Positions 43,223-51,868 of a stretch of 63,571 nt of DNA are shown here, piece by piece. This DNA is from Actinomycetes bacterium. Lineage in GTDB: Bacteria > Actinomycetota > Acidimicrobiia > Acidimicrobiales > RAAP-2. Within the stretch, counting starts at the first letter, position 1; every line of letters begins with the position of its first letter. Location: assembly GCA_021799615.1 (NCBI GenBank), contig JAJZAC010000002.1, positions 1-63,571 of the forward strand, read 5' to 3'. The notes below the pieces were generated by a model. It worked only from the letters and a program-made list of their open reading frames with translations, was not told the origin of the DNA and made no database searches. The translations under genes and the position numbers were made by a program.

Positions 43223-43647
43223 TCAGCGTGTCCAGCAATCAGCCCGGCGGTGTTGGCTGAGGCGTCGTGCCCCGACCGCCACGCCTGCGAATCCTCGCAC
43301 GACGCCGGGTCCCGACGGCGTCCTGGGCGCGTGGAGCGGGCTCGTGAGGGCCGTGGCGGGCGCCCGAGTAGTCCCACCGCCCCCGTGTGATCCCCTCGGC
43401 TCTCCGCGAGAGACGCACGAACCCCGCTCGCCGTCGACCACGGTGGCCGGCGGCACACTGGCCGTCACCATCGCCGCCGTCCGGGCGACCCCGAGGCACC
43501 TCGGGCTCCACGACCACCTGCGCTTGACGGCCGAGGCCACCGGCCTCCGTGCACGTACTCGGCGCGACCGCCTGCTCCACGACCTCGGTCCCGACGCCTG
43601 AGGCGGCCGGTCGCGTCAGGTCGGTCCGGTGTCGACGGCCACGTGGA
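43223..43647. other. 425-bp region without a convincing gene
   Basis: Frames on both strands here are short and Arg/Pro/His-rich without recognisable motifs; one plus-strand frame ends at 43601 with TVAGGTLAVTIAAVRATPRH but has no plausible start context. It lies between the frame-split membrane protein and the end of the second MFS gene. Possibly decayed coding sequence plus the MFS 3' end. Confidence 0.5.
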
Positions 43648-45729
43648 TCACCCCAGCTTGGCCAGTTCGGCGGCGATCATGGCCTCGTGCTCCTCCTCCT
43701 CGCGGCGGGCCTTGCGCGGGTCCCAGAACCCGGCCATGAGGAACATCAGGGGGATGAACACGATCTCGCCGGCCACCGCGATCCAGAAGTAGTGCTGCCA
43801 TTCGTTCTGCGATCGCTGCTGTGCGGTCTGCACCTTCTGGAGCAATTCCAGGGTCGACTGCACCTTCGGGTCCTGGAGGGGCGTCCCGTACGTGGTGAGG
43901 TAGTCGGTGGCCGACGCCGGCATGGCCGACAACGCCACCAGTTGGTTGATGGCCGAGATGACCGGCGCCCCCGTCGTCACCATGAAGGTCAGGTTCTGTG
44001 GCGGGAGTGCCACCAGCGCCTGGACCTGTGCCTGGGCGGCGGCCGCGGTCACGTGCGTCGCCGCCGCCACCTCGCTTGCCGCCTTTGACAGGGCTGCGGC
44101 GTCGGCCGGGTTCGCCACGAGTGCCCGCTGGGTGGCCGGGTCGACGGCACCGATGGTGGCCACCGGTCCCGGGGACTGCAGGTAGATCCCGGCGCCCTGG
44201 AGCACCAGTGCCGGGCTCGCGCCGGAGATCTCCCCCAGCGCCTTCAGCTCGGCGTTCGTGTCGTTGGGGTTGGCCGTGAGCGCTGCCTGGGTGGCGGGGT
44301 CGATCTTGGCTGCGGTGGCGAGCTCGGCCTTGTAGGTGTTGGCGAGCGACTCGACCTTGGTGACGATGCCCGGGTTGGCCACCACCTCCTTGACGATGGC
44401 GTTCTGGGCCTTGGTCAGTGACGGGTCCTTGCCGGCTGCCGCCGCCTGGGCCACCGTGCCGTAGTCGGCCACCGTGGTCACCGAGTGGACCACGTAGGGA
44501 AGTAGGAACGTGGAGACGGTGACCACCATGCGCAGCAGCAGCCCCCAGATCGACAGCCCGGTGGCGCTGAGTGCCGGGTTCCGCCGTTCGACCGTCTCGG
44601 TGAAGGCGGCCATCCACGGCGCGAAGGTGAGCCCGAGGGTGATGGCCAGCACGCTGAGGACGACGGCGAACGCCGTGAAGCTCGTGCCGTGGTGGCGGGC
44701 CATGTCCATGAAGACCAGCGTGGTGACGACCGCACCGACGGCACCGACCAGCATGAACGGCTTGCGCACCCGCAGGCGGTCGGACGACCAGCCGATGGCC
44801 ACCAGGGCGAAGGCCTGGAACCCCCACATCCAGTTGCCCAGCGCGTTCGCCTCCGACGTGGAGTAGCCGAAGACCGTCTGGAAGAAGAGCGGGAAGAACC
44901 CGACGGCCGTGTAGTAGATGATGAGGAAGACGCTGATGGCGAGGGCCGGGCCGACGATGTCGCCCTTCAGCATCTGGCGGAACGGGTGCCGCAGGGCACC
45001 CTCGACGTCGATGCCCTTGGCTTTCGCCTCGACCAGTGCCCGGTCACGCTCGCTCACCATGACCTGGTCACGGAGCTGGGGCGAGAGCTCCCGGAGCCAG
45101 ACGAGGGAGACCAGGAACACGCCGAACCCGACCACGCCCGAGATCACGTACTCGTCCTGCCAGGCTCCCAGGTGGGTGATGGTGTTGGTGATGACCGCGC
45201 TGGTGATCAGGCTGCCGGCCACCGGACCGATCGTCCAGAACCCCATGGCGGACGCCCGGCCCATCTGCGGGCTGAAGTCCCGCACCAGTGCCGGGGTGGC
45301 CACCAGCACGGTGCCCTCGATGGCACCCAGCAGGGTGTAGAGGATCGCTACCGACCACTTGCCGTGCGCGTAGGGGAACCCGAACGTGCACACGACCGCG
45401 CACAGGAACACGCCGACCGTCACGATGTTGGCCCGACCGATCTTGTCGGAGATGCCACCCACAGCCGATGTCAACGCGCTGGCCAGCGCGGAGACCACGT
45501 TGATGTTGACGAAGAACATGAACGACGCGCCGGTGGTGGCGATCACCTGGTCGCTCACGCCGCTGATCACGTAGTACTGGTAGTAGAAGAGGATCGTCGT
45601 CAGCACCACGATCGACAGGTACGCGACGCGCGGCCCGACCGAGGGGTAGTGCGGCAGCTCCCGGCGCCACAAACGGGCGATCCCCTGCGGCTTCGACGAC
45701 TCGTCGACGGTGGCGGTTGCAGTGACCAC
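43648..45729 (-). CDS. MFS transporter with ~200-residue TM11-TM12 loop (paralogue 2)
   Basis: A 693-residue MFS protein, far longer than the usual 400-450. The core matches the transporter at 11301-13013 along its length (LVATPALVRDFSPQ, RELSPQLRDQVMVSERDRALVEAKAKGID, GLSIWGLLLR given in parts). Between predicted TM11 (STFLLPYVVHSV) and TM12 (FWIAVAGEIVFIPLMF) is an extracellular helical insertion of ~200 residues containing an internal duplication: DPATQAALTANPNDTNAEL and DPATQRALVANPADAAAL. GTG 45729 is preceded by GGGGAGGG, and a promoter lies at 45769-45797. A divergent TetR gene may regulate it. Confidence 0.85.
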   Translation of the reverse strand: MVTATATVDESSKPQGIARLWRRELPHYPSVGPRVAYLSIVVLTTILFYYQYYVISGVSDQVIATTGASFMFFVNINVVSALASALTSAVGGISDKIGRANIVTVGVFLCAVVCTFGFPYAHGKWSVAILYTLLGAIEGTVLVATPALVRDFSPQMGRASAMGFWTIGPVAGSLITSAVITNTITHLGAWQDEYVISGVVGFGVFLVSLVWLRELSPQLRDQVMVSERDRALVEAKAKGIDVEGALRHPFRQMLKGDIVGPALAISVFLIIYYTAVGFFPLFFQTVFGYSTSEANALGNWMWGFQAFALVAIGWSSDRLRVRKPFMLVGAVGAVVTTLVFMDMARHHGTSFTAFAVVLSVLAITLGLTFAPWMAAFTETVERRNPALSATGLSIWGLLLRMVVTVSTFLLPYVVHSVTTVADYGTVAQAAAAGKDPSLTKAQNAIVKEVVANPGIVTKVESLANTYKAELATAAKIDPATQAALTANPNDTNAELKALGEISGASPALVLQGAGIYLQSPGPVATIGAVDPATQRALVANPADAAALSKAASEVAAATHVTAAAAQAQVQALVALPPQNLTFMVTTGAPVISAINQLVALSAMPASATDYLTTYGTPLQDPKVQSTLELLQKVQTAQQRSQNEWQHYFWIAVAGEIVFIPLMFLMAGFWDPRKARREEEEHEAMIAAELAKLG

Positions 45730-45768
45730 GGTGACCCTCCCCTGAGCCGAGCAGTGCTCGCCAGCCGG

Positions 45769-45797
45769 AGGGTAGCCCTAACGTGAGCTCGATTCAA
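45769..45797 (-). promoter_or_regulatory. Promoter of the second MFS gene
   Basis: On the minus strand TTGAAT (45797-45792) and TACCCT (45774-45769) are separated by exactly 17 bp, 40 nt before the GTG start. The -10 is identical to that proposed upstream of the DsbA-like gene. Confidence 0.55.
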
Positions 45798-45954
45798 CTT
45801 TTTGCGCGTTCCTGCCAGACCCCCCGTGTGGACGCACGCAGTCCGTCTGACGTGGACCCAGCGACATCGGTGCATCGGAGGCGACCGCGTCGATCCCCTT
45901 CAGAACGGCGCGGTACGCGAACATGGCTCACGTTTTCGCCCGCCTCACGGCTTG

Positions 45955-45970
45955 TAGGCTGGCGGAGATG
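45955..45970 (+). promoter_or_regulatory. -10 element for leaderless TetR gene
   Basis: TAGGCT at 45955-45960 lies seven bases before ATG 45968. The only purine-rich stretch (GGCGGAG) directly touches the ATG, too close to act as a ribosome site. Confidence 0.4.
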
Positions 45971-46618
45971 CCCGACGAGCTCGCTGGCTCCGTTGGCCGG
46001 CGTCGTGTCCCCCAACAGCAACGGAGCAAGGACCGCTTCGACCGGGTGCTCCGCGCCACCACGGACCTGGTCGCCGAGCTCGGTCCGGATCAGGTGACGA
46101 CAGCGGTCATCGCCGAGCGTGCCGGCGTCTCCGTCGCCTGGATCTACCGGTACTTCGAGGACCGGCAGGACATCTTCGACGTGATCGTGCTCGACGCCGT
46201 CCATCGGTTGTGGGAACGCACGCAGCAGGCGGCACGGGCGTCGATCGGGGAGGACTGGCGGCGGGCGTTGCGCCACGTGCTGGCGGCGAACGTCGCCTTC
46301 TACATCGCCGAGCCTGCGTTCGTCCGGCTGTGGACCTCCGGGTTCCGCAGTCACGCCATGCTCGCCGCCAACCAACTACACGACGACGACCAGGCGCGCT
46401 GGCTCTGCACGACGATGACGGAGATCGGGCTCCTCGCTCCCGGACCCGCATCGGAGACGGCGTGCAGGCTGGTGGTGGCCCTGGCGGACCGCGGCCTCGA
46501 GCTCGCCTTCGCCGCCGACCGGCTCGGCGATCACGTCGTCGTCGACCAGCTGGCGACGGCACTCATCGCCGTACTGCAGCCGCACTGCCACGAACCTCAA
46601 ACCGCCGTGCTCGACTGA
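45968..46618 (+). CDS. TetR family transcriptional regulator
   Basis: A 216-residue protein with the TetR DNA-binding domain: RFDRVLRATTDLVAELG, TTAVIAERAGVSVAWIYRYF. The C-terminal ligand domain shows the TetR_C pattern WTSGFRSHAMLA and CRLVVALADRGLELAF. It is divergent from the second MFS transporter with 238 bp between starts, the classic arrangement for a regulator of an efflux gene. ATG 45968 is taken as the start because of the -10 7 nt upstream; an in-frame ATG at 45923 lacks any signal. Confidence 0.85.
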   Translation: MPDELAGSVGRRRVPQQQRSKDRFDRVLRATTDLVAELGPDQVTTAVIAERAGVSVAWIYRYFEDRQDIFDVIVLDAVHRLWERTQQAARASIGEDWRRALRHVLAANVAFYIAEPAFVRLWTSGFRSHAMLAANQLHDDDQARWLCTTMTEIGLLAPGPASETACRLVVALADRGLELAFAADRLGDHVVVDQLATALIAVLQPHCHEPQTAVLD

Positions 46619-46676
46619 CGGACCCCGTCGACCCACGCGGTGCGCACGGGCCGTGCGGCACGTCCGGTGGGGTCAT

Positions 46677-46719
46677 GCGATGTCCGGCGATGTTCAGCGA
46701 TGTCCGGCGATGTTCAGCG
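46677..46719. repeat. 20-bp tandem repeat, 2.1 copies
   Basis: The unit gcgatgtccggcgatgttca occurs twice in direct succession between the convergent TetR and YdeI-like genes; the end of the second copy supplies the stop codon of the YdeI-like gene (46714-46716). Confidence 0.85.
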
Positions 46720-47289
46720 CGCGGCCGGGCCCGGCACCGACGAGGGCGCCGGGGTGATGAGCACGCCGCGCTTCGAGAGCTCCGGATCCGTGCAGGACGA
46801 CAGGTTGAAACAGCACGGACGGCGCTTCCCGCGTTCCAGCTTCGAGATCATCACGTCCACCCGGCGCCTCCGGGTGTCGGGGTCCCTCGTCGCGTTCACC
46901 CACCGCACCCACTCCCAGCGGGCCATGGGCGTGATCGCCGGCCACAATTCTCGGACGGCGTGCGGTGCTTCATCGAGCGCTGCCGCGAGGTCCCCGGGCA
47001 CCCGGGGTTCGGGCCAACGTTCCGCCACCTCGAGCTCGAACGACGCGCTCTCCCCCACACGTAGGGAGGCAGCTCTCTTCAGGCGGTCCTCGACCTTCAT
47101 CCAGTGATCCGAGCGTCCGTCCGGCTCGAGGACGGTCTCGAACGGGGCACCGTTGACCGAACCGCGGACCGCGACCTGTCCCCGGGAGGGCAGCTTCGCG
47201 CTCACCGACGCAGGGAGGAGCGCGATGTTCGACTGCCCGATCCTCACCAGGCTGGCATCGAAGCGGATCGACTGAGATCGCTGAGCCAT
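46714..47289 (-). CDS. DUF1905/YdeI-OmpD-associated family protein
   Basis: The 191-residue protein has a DUF1905 beta-barrel half (FDASLVRIGQSNIALLPASV, RGQVAVRGSVNGAPF) and a C-terminal helical YdeI-like half (VPGDLAAALDEAPHAVRELW, TRDPDTRRRRVDVMISKLERG given in part). These proteins are linked to envelope stress and bacteriocin protection in other bacteria, with no known biochemistry. The unusual tail contains CCFNLSSC. ATG 47289 is chosen; a TATGAT -10-like hexamer lies 10 nt upstream. Confidence 0.8.
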   Translation of the reverse strand: MAQRSQSIRFDASLVRIGQSNIALLPASVSAKLPSRGQVAVRGSVNGAPFETVLEPDGRSDHWMKVEDRLKRAASLRVGESASFELEVAERWPEPRVPGDLAAALDEAPHAVRELWPAITPMARWEWVRWVNATRDPDTRRRRVDVMISKLERGKRRPCCFNLSSCTDPELSKRGVLITPAPSSVPGPAAR

Positions 47290-47429
47290 CGCACCCAGGA
47301 TCATACGTGCCGCCCCCGCTGGCAGCGGTGGTGAGCCGAGTTCCGCTCGCCACCCCCGGCTACGATCCGACCATGCGTTCCTGACCTCCCACCCGAGTCC
47401 CGTCGTCTTCCCGAGAGGAGTAGGAGCGC

Positions 47430-47978
47430 GTGTCCATCACGCTTGTCACCGGACCGCCGGGCGCGGGTAAGAGCACCGTTGCCGCCGCGGTGGCCCGTTC
47501 GTACCCCCTGGGCGTCCACGTGGTCGCCGACCAGGCCTTCCACTGGATCACCTCGGGTTTCCGAGCGCCGTGGGAACACGAGGCCGATCGCCAGAACGCG
47601 ACCGTGATCGACGCGGTCGCCGCCGCCGCCGGTCGGTTCGCCGACGGGGGCTACGAGGTCGTCGTCGATGGCATCGTCGGGCCCTGGTTTCTCGACCGGT
47701 TCCGGAGGTCCATCGGGAGTCCGTCGATGACCATGCGGTACGTGGTGCTGCGTCCGACGCGACTCGTCGCACGCCAGCGGGCGGTCGAGCGCAGGGGACG
47801 CGGGGACCTCACCGAGCCGGAGCCGATCGATCTGATGTACGACGCGTTCGCCGATCTCGAAACCTACGAGGCTCACGTAGTCGATTCGACCCGGGAGCAA
47901 CCGGATGCCACGGTCCAGACGGTCCTCGCCGGCTTGGCTGCTGGACGCTTCGACCTGGGTGGGCAGATCAGGGAGTGA
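47430..47978 (+). CDS. P-loop kinase of the AAA_33/adenylylsulfate-kinase-like group
   Basis: A 182-residue protein with Walker A GPPGAGKSTVAAAVA at residues 8-22, a Walker B-like VVVDGIVGPWFL near 80, and LRPTRLVARQRAVERRGRG carrying lid arginines. The fold matches shikimate/gluconate-kinase-like and chloramphenicol-phosphotransferase-like P-loop enzymes. It may phosphorylate a small molecule. GTG 47430 has GAGGAGTAGGAG upstream. Confidence 0.8.
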   Translation: MSITLVTGPPGAGKSTVAAAVARSYPLGVHVVADQAFHWITSGFRAPWEHEADRQNATVIDAVAAAAGRFADGGYEVVVDGIVGPWFLDRFRRSIGSPSMTMRYVVLRPTRLVARQRAVERRGRGDLTEPEPIDLMYDAFADLETYEAHVVDSTREQPDATVQTVLAGLAAGRFDLGGQIRE

Positions 47979-48044
47979 GGTCCCTGTCCGGCGCACCCCG
48001 AGAGGTCATTCACGCTGACGGTGCGGGCCGCGGGCCGGCGTTGC

Positions 48045-48120
48045 TGGCAGTCCCAACGGGGTTCGAACCCGTGTCTCCACCTTGAGAGGGTGGTGTCCTA
48101 GGCCTCTAGACGATGGGACC
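48045..48120 (-). tRNA. tRNA-Glu (anticodon CTC)
   Basis: On the minus strand the gene starts GGTCCCATCGTCTAGAGGCC, has anticodon stem-loop CACCCTCTCAAGGTG with CTC, T-arm CGGGTTCGAACCCCG, and an encoded CCA end (GCCA at 48045-48048). Acceptor stem GGTCCCA/TGGGACT has a G1:U72 wobble, also seen in mycobacterial tRNA-Glu. Confidence 0.97.
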
Positions 48121-48156
48121 CTGTGCGGCCGCGCCCGGTTCCGGACCGCCGCTGCG

Positions 48157-48228
48157 CTCGGGGGGAAGGACTCGAACCCTCAATAACTGGACCAGAACCA
48201 GTCGTGTTGCCGATTACACCACCCCCGA
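48157..48228 (-). tRNA. tRNA-Gln (anticodon CTG)
   Basis: On the minus strand the acceptor stem TCGGGGG/CCCCCGA encloses a D-arm GTGTAATCGGCAACAC, anticodon arm ACTGGTTCTGGTCCAGT with CTG, and T-arm GAGGGTTCGAGTCCTTC. CCA is not encoded. It is 36 bp upstream of tRNA-Glu and probably co-transcribed with it. Confidence 0.96.
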
Positions 48229-48242
48229 ATGGGCGAGTCTCC

Positions 48243-48248
48243 AATGTA
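48243..48248 (-). promoter_or_regulatory. -10 element of the tRNA-Gln/tRNA-Glu unit
   Basis: TACATT on the minus strand lies 14 bp upstream of the tRNA-Gln 5' end. No clear -35 is seen. The remaining sequence up to 48379 shows no gene. Confidence 0.4.
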
Positions 48249-48379
48249 GCCGACGCGCCCGCGGGCCCACCACGGCCCAGGTCAGCCGGGTGCCTCCATC
48301 CGCCTGAGCGAGCTCCACTGCTCCACCGCTCCACTGCATTACCGGTCCACCGCAGCTCCGGCTTCCACCGGCTGCCGCA

Positions 48380-48892
48380 TCAGGGCGTCGATGCCAACCC
48401 GCAGGCGGTGCACAGCAGTCCACCGACAGGCAGCAGGAACGGCCCGATCGTCAGCATGCCCGCCAGGGAGAGCAGCACGGCAACCCCCGCGCACGTCCAC
48501 GCCAGCGGGCCGGCACCGGCGAGCGGTCCGGCCCGACGATGCCGGCGCCACACGAGCGCCCCGGCCACGATGGCTACCGTGACGAGCGGGATGCACACCA
48601 CAGCGAGCGCGTGCAGGCCGTTCTCGCCGATGAGCGTCCTGGCCGGGAGGGTCCGGGTGAAGGCCACACCGTTGTCAGAACCCACCTCGGTACCGCCGTA
48701 CATCGGGATCGCCAGGGCGGCGACCACCAGGCCGGCGGCCCACACGGCGGCCACCGCGAGGAGGATCCACACCGCCCGCGGTAGCCGTCGACGGACCTGC
48801 TGAACCAGCGTGCCGCATGTCGGCCAGTTGGGGGCCCCCGGGGGAAGCGGGGGAATCGAGGGAGTGGGGCCGTACGGCGTTGTCGGGGTCAT
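48380..48892 (-). CDS. Small multi-pass membrane protein of the TetR pair
   Basis: A 170-residue protein with a Pro-rich start and four predicted helices: AVWILLAVAAVWAAGLVVAA, ALAVVCIPLVTVAIVAGALV, LAWTCAGVAVLLSLAGML, and FLLPVGGLLCTACGLAS. No family recognised. Its ATG overlaps the TGA of the TetR gene (ATGA), so both are expressed together and the TetR protein probably regulates it. Confidence 0.7.
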   Translation of the reverse strand: MTPTTPYGPTPSIPPLPPGAPNWPTCGTLVQQVRRRLPRAVWILLAVAAVWAAGLVVAALAIPMYGGTEVGSDNGVAFTRTLPARTLIGENGLHALAVVCIPLVTVAIVAGALVWRRHRRAGPLAGAGPLAWTCAGVAVLLSLAGMLTIGPFLLPVGGLLCTACGLASTP

Positions 48893-49782
48893 CGGGACGG
48901 TGCCACCTGGTCACCACCGATCCCACCAGCCCCACCAGCACCACCGGCACCACCGGCAGCCAGACCGGTGCTCCCGGCGACGAGCCCGGCCAGATGGGCC
49001 AGGCGGCCCAGCGCGTCGAGGAGCGCCTCCGTCCGGTCGGCCCCGGGGTCGAGGCGGCTGAGGAGCTCCATGCCGACGAACAGCGCCACCACCGCGAACG
49101 CCGCCTCGTCGGCACCGAGCAGTGCGTCGAGCACCGGCCTGGGCACGGCCCGTTCGACCGAGGCCCGGGCCACACCGAACCACGGTCGGATGCAGTCCGC
49201 GACCTGACGGGCCAGCTCCGGGTCCGAGCCGGCGCCCGCCAGCATCTCGGCGAGGACGGCGACGTTGCCGGACTCGAGATCGGCACGGTGGACCTCCGCG
49301 GCGACGGCGACGAGGTCGTCCGGTCCACTGATCCCGTCGAGGAGCGGGCCGAAGGCGGCCGCCCGACGTTCGGAGACCTTCGCCAACGCCGCCACCAGCA
49401 GGTTCTGGACGGAACCGAAGTGGTAGAAGACGAGCGCCTGGTTGCAGCCGGCCGCGCCGGCCACGGCGCGGGCAGTGGCGCCGGCGAAGCCCTCGGTACG
49501 CAGCACGGCGATGGCCCCGTCGATCAGCCGCTCCCGGGTCGCCTTCCCCCGGTCGCCCTGGGCCGTGGTGTCCCCCGTTGCCCGGTTCGGCGCCTTGGGC
49601 GACTCGCCCGGCCTGGTCGGCCCGCTCGTGGTGCTCGAACGGCGTGCGGCGGACCCTGAGCGAGGCCCTGAGTGGGGCCGTGCCGTCGGTCCATCCGCCG
49701 GTCGCGCCGCAGGTGGAGCGGCCGATGGATCCGCAGCGTGGGCCGCCGACGGATCCCGTAGTTGAGCATTTGCTTTGAGCAT
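48889..49782 (-). CDS. TetR family regulator with long N-terminal extension
   Basis: A 297-residue protein whose TetR domain begins only near residue 78: ATRERLIDGAIAVLRTEGF, then GATARAVAGAAGCNQALVFYHF. The first 75 residues are Ala/Pro/Ser/Arg-rich; no other ATG or GTG is available closer to the domain, so the extension seems genuine. The C-terminus ends in a Gly/Ala repeat (GGAGGAGGAGG). The ATG at 49782 lies inside a 16-bp palindrome (49775-49790), and a TATCAT -10-like element is 9 nt upstream, so the start codon is part of the likely operator. Confidence 0.8.
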   Translation of the reverse strand: MLKANAQLRDPSAAHAADPSAAPPAARPADGPTARPHSGPRSGSAARRSSTTSGPTRPGESPKAPNRATGDTTAQGDRGKATRERLIDGAIAVLRTEGFAGATARAVAGAAGCNQALVFYHFGSVQNLLVAALAKVSERRAAAFGPLLDGISGPDDLVAVAAEVHRADLESGNVAVLAEMLAGAGSDPELARQVADCIRPWFGVARASVERAVPRPVLDALLGADEAAFAVVALFVGMELLSRLDPGADRTEALLDALGRLAHLAGLVAGSTGLAAGGAGGAGGAGGIGGDQVAPSR

Positions 49783-49797
49783 CTGCTCAATATGATA
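49762..49797. promoter_or_regulatory. TetR operator pair overlapping the TetR start codon
   Basis: TTGAGCATCTGCTCAA (49775-49790) has perfect 7-bp arms; a second, weaker copy TTGAGCATTTGCTTT starts 13 bp away at 49762. The TetR ATG (49782-49780) is inside the first palindrome, next to a TATCAT -10-like element (49797-49792). This stretch is strikingly AT-rich for the region. Confidence 0.65.
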
Positions 49798-49848
49798 GCC
49801 CGCATCGGCGGTCTGCGCGCGAGGGACGTGCCCATCCGCAGAGGCGGG

Positions 49849-50787
49849 CTACTCGCTGCTCCGGCGGAGAAGGAGTACGGCCAACCCGACGGCCAACGCG
49901 GCACCGGCCACGAAGATCCCCGCCTCTCCGAGCTGGAGCACCCAGTAGTGACCGAGTGGCTGGTACGCGGCCACGTAGTGGAGGTGCAAGGAACCAGCAC
50001 ATTCCCTGACCCAGTCCCGCGACACCTGCGCCGCTTGCGTCACGGATGGGCAACGGTCGTAGAGCACATTGACCTGGAGCCACGGGTGTCCCGGCACGGG
50101 TGAGGTGCGCCCAACCGGAACAAACCCCTGGGCGACGACCCAGCTGTCCTGCAGCGTCGCGGTGCCGGGCACCGCCGACCAGATGGGTCCGAGGTCGAAC
50201 GGGGGCGCGGTCGCCAGGGCCTGGTGGCGGACGGGCGCCAGGTGCGCCCGCACGTCGGAACCGACCACGACCCGGGACGCGACAGTGGCGACGACGGCCA
50301 CCGCACCGGCCAGCCCCTCGTTGCGAAGGACCGATCCGGCCAGCACCCCGAGGGCCAGTGCTCCAAGGAAGTAGGCGACGGGGACCACGCCCGAGATGTC
50401 GAAGGAGGTCGGCTGGATCCGCGTGCCGAGGTGGACGGCATCCACCCACCAGGTGGCGACGGCCGAGACCGCCCCGACGCCGACTGCACCGGCGAGGGCG
50501 ACCGGCCACAGCGAGGACACCAGCCACCGGGTGCGGGAGATGCCCTGGGTCCACGCCAGTCGGTTGGTGAGACGTTCACGCTCCCGAGCGGTGACGGTCG
50601 TGCCCATGATGATCCCGGCTACAACGGGCAGCGCGTAGAGGGTGACGATCACCTGGGCCCGCAGGCCGTCCTCCTGGACCCACGCACCCGACGTTCCCGT
50701 GGCCGACATCGTGCCGACGACCGCCACCGCGAACGCACCGGCGATCAGGAGCTGCGTCCGGTGCAACCGCCACGAAACCCAGGTCAT
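49849..50787 (-). CDS. ABC-2-type permease (paralogue B)
   Basis: A 312-residue membrane protein with six predicted helices. It begins MTWVSWRLHRTQLLIAGAF and has a large outward loop between helices 5 and 6 containing PVGRTSPVPGHPW. The last helix follows HYVAAYQPLGHYWVLQLGEAG. It is paralogous to the next upstream gene along its whole length (MTWVSWRLHRTQLLIAG, ARERER.TNRLAWTQG.SRTRW, HYVA.YQPL.HYW.LQLGEAGIF). GGGAGAGGTGG precedes the ATG. The pair probably forms the membrane part of a YtrA-type ABC exporter. Confidence 0.85.
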   Translation of the reverse strand: MTWVSWRLHRTQLLIAGAFAVAVVGTMSATGTSGAWVQEDGLRAQVIVTLYALPVVAGIIMGTTVTARERERLTNRLAWTQGISRTRWLVSSLWPVALAGAVGVGAVSAVATWWVDAVHLGTRIQPTSFDISGVVPVAYFLGALALGVLAGSVLRNEGLAGAVAVVATVASRVVVGSDVRAHLAPVRHQALATAPPFDLGPIWSAVPGTATLQDSWVVAQGFVPVGRTSPVPGHPWLQVNVLYDRCPSVTQAAQVSRDWVRECAGSLHLHYVAAYQPLGHYWVLQLGEAGIFVAGAALAVGLAVLLLRRSSE

Positions 50788-50917
50788 GACCACCTCTCCC
50801 ATGCACTGTCGGAGCCCTCCGCAGCAGGCAGGCGTGCAGGGACAGGCTGGGAATTCGGGGTAGCACTGAGCCTGCAACCGTCGGGCGTCACACGCTGTCG
50901 ATGTGCCGACCGAGCCA

Positions 50918-51868
50918 TCACTCGCCACTCCTTCGCAGTAGCACCGCGGCCAACCCGATCGCCACGATCGCACCGGCGAGGAAGATCCCCGCCTCTCCCA
51001 GCTGCAGTAGCCAGTAGTGGTTCAGCGGCTGGTAGTTCGCGACGTAGTGGAGGTGGGCGGGATTGGCGCAGTCGGAATGCACGGAGTACCCGGTTTCGGA
51101 CCCCGTGACCACGGGGCACCGGAAGCCCCTGAAATCGATGTTCAAGAACGGGGAGCTGTACCAGCGGTGCCCCGGCAGCGGCGTCGTGCGTCCCACCGGC
51201 ACCCACCCCTGATTGAGAAGCCACCCATGCGCCACGGCACTCCCCCCGGGCACCGTCGGCCAGATGGGACCGAGGTCGGAGAGCGGTGGGGAAGCCGGCG
51301 CCAGGTGGACGATCGGCGCCAGGTGCGGCCGCACACTCGTGCGCACCACGATGCGGGCGGCGATGATGGCGACGAACGCGAACGCTCGGGCCAGTCCCTC
51401 GTTCCGGATGAACGCACCGGCGGCGGCCCCCACTCCCAGCGAGACGAGGAAGTAAGCCACCGGCACGATGCCGGAGACGTCGAATGGGTTGGGGCTGATC
51501 CGCGGGCCGTTGCCGGCTGCGGTCACCCACCAGGTGGCGATCGCCGAGACGAGCAACACGGCCACGCTCCCGGCGACGGCCGCCGGAGCGAGGGTGGAAC
51601 GCAGCCATCGGGTCCGGGAGACACCCTGTGTCCACGCCAATCGGTTGGTGAAGCGTTCCCGCTCCCGGGCCGTGGCGGACGCGCCGATCGACACTCCGGC
51701 GACGATCGGCAGCGCGAAGAGGACGCCCCAGGTCAACGCCTGCACATCGTGGACCCCGAGCGACCTGGCCGGGTCGCCGGTCGTCGCCATGGCGATCACC
51801 GCGGCGATCGTGAAGAGCCCGGCGATCAGGAGCTGCGTCCGGTGCAACCGCCACGAAACCCAGGTCAT
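50918..51868 (-). CDS. ABC-2-type permease (paralogue A)
   Basis: A 316-residue, six-helix protein starting MTWVSWRLHRTQLLIAGLF and ending LGEAGIFLAGAIVAIGLAAVL. The outward loop (about 215-275) carries two cysteines absent from paralogue B. ATG 51868 overlaps the ATP-binding gene stop (ATGA). The 130-bp gap to paralogue B holds no gene. Confidence 0.85.
   Translation of the reverse strand: MTWVSWRLHRTQLLIAGLFTIAAVIAMATTGDPARSLGVHDVQALTWGVLFALPIVAGVSIGASATARERERFTNRLAWTQGVSRTRWLRSTLAPAAVAGSVAVLLVSAIATWWVTAAGNGPRISPNPFDVSGIVPVAYFLVSLGVGAAAGAFIRNEGLARAFAFVAIIAARIVVRTSVRPHLAPIVHLAPASPPLSDLGPIWPTVPGGSAVAHGWLLNQGWVPVGRTTPLPGHRWYSSPFLNIDFRGFRCPVVTGSETGYSVHSDCANPAHLHYVANYQPLNHYWLLQLGEAGIFLAGAIVAIGLAAVLLRRSGE

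Noticed and set aside
43203-43601. A 132-codon plus-strand frame
   Set aside because: Arg/Pro/His-rich, no motif, no start signal, overlaps a frame-split gene end; not called as a gene.
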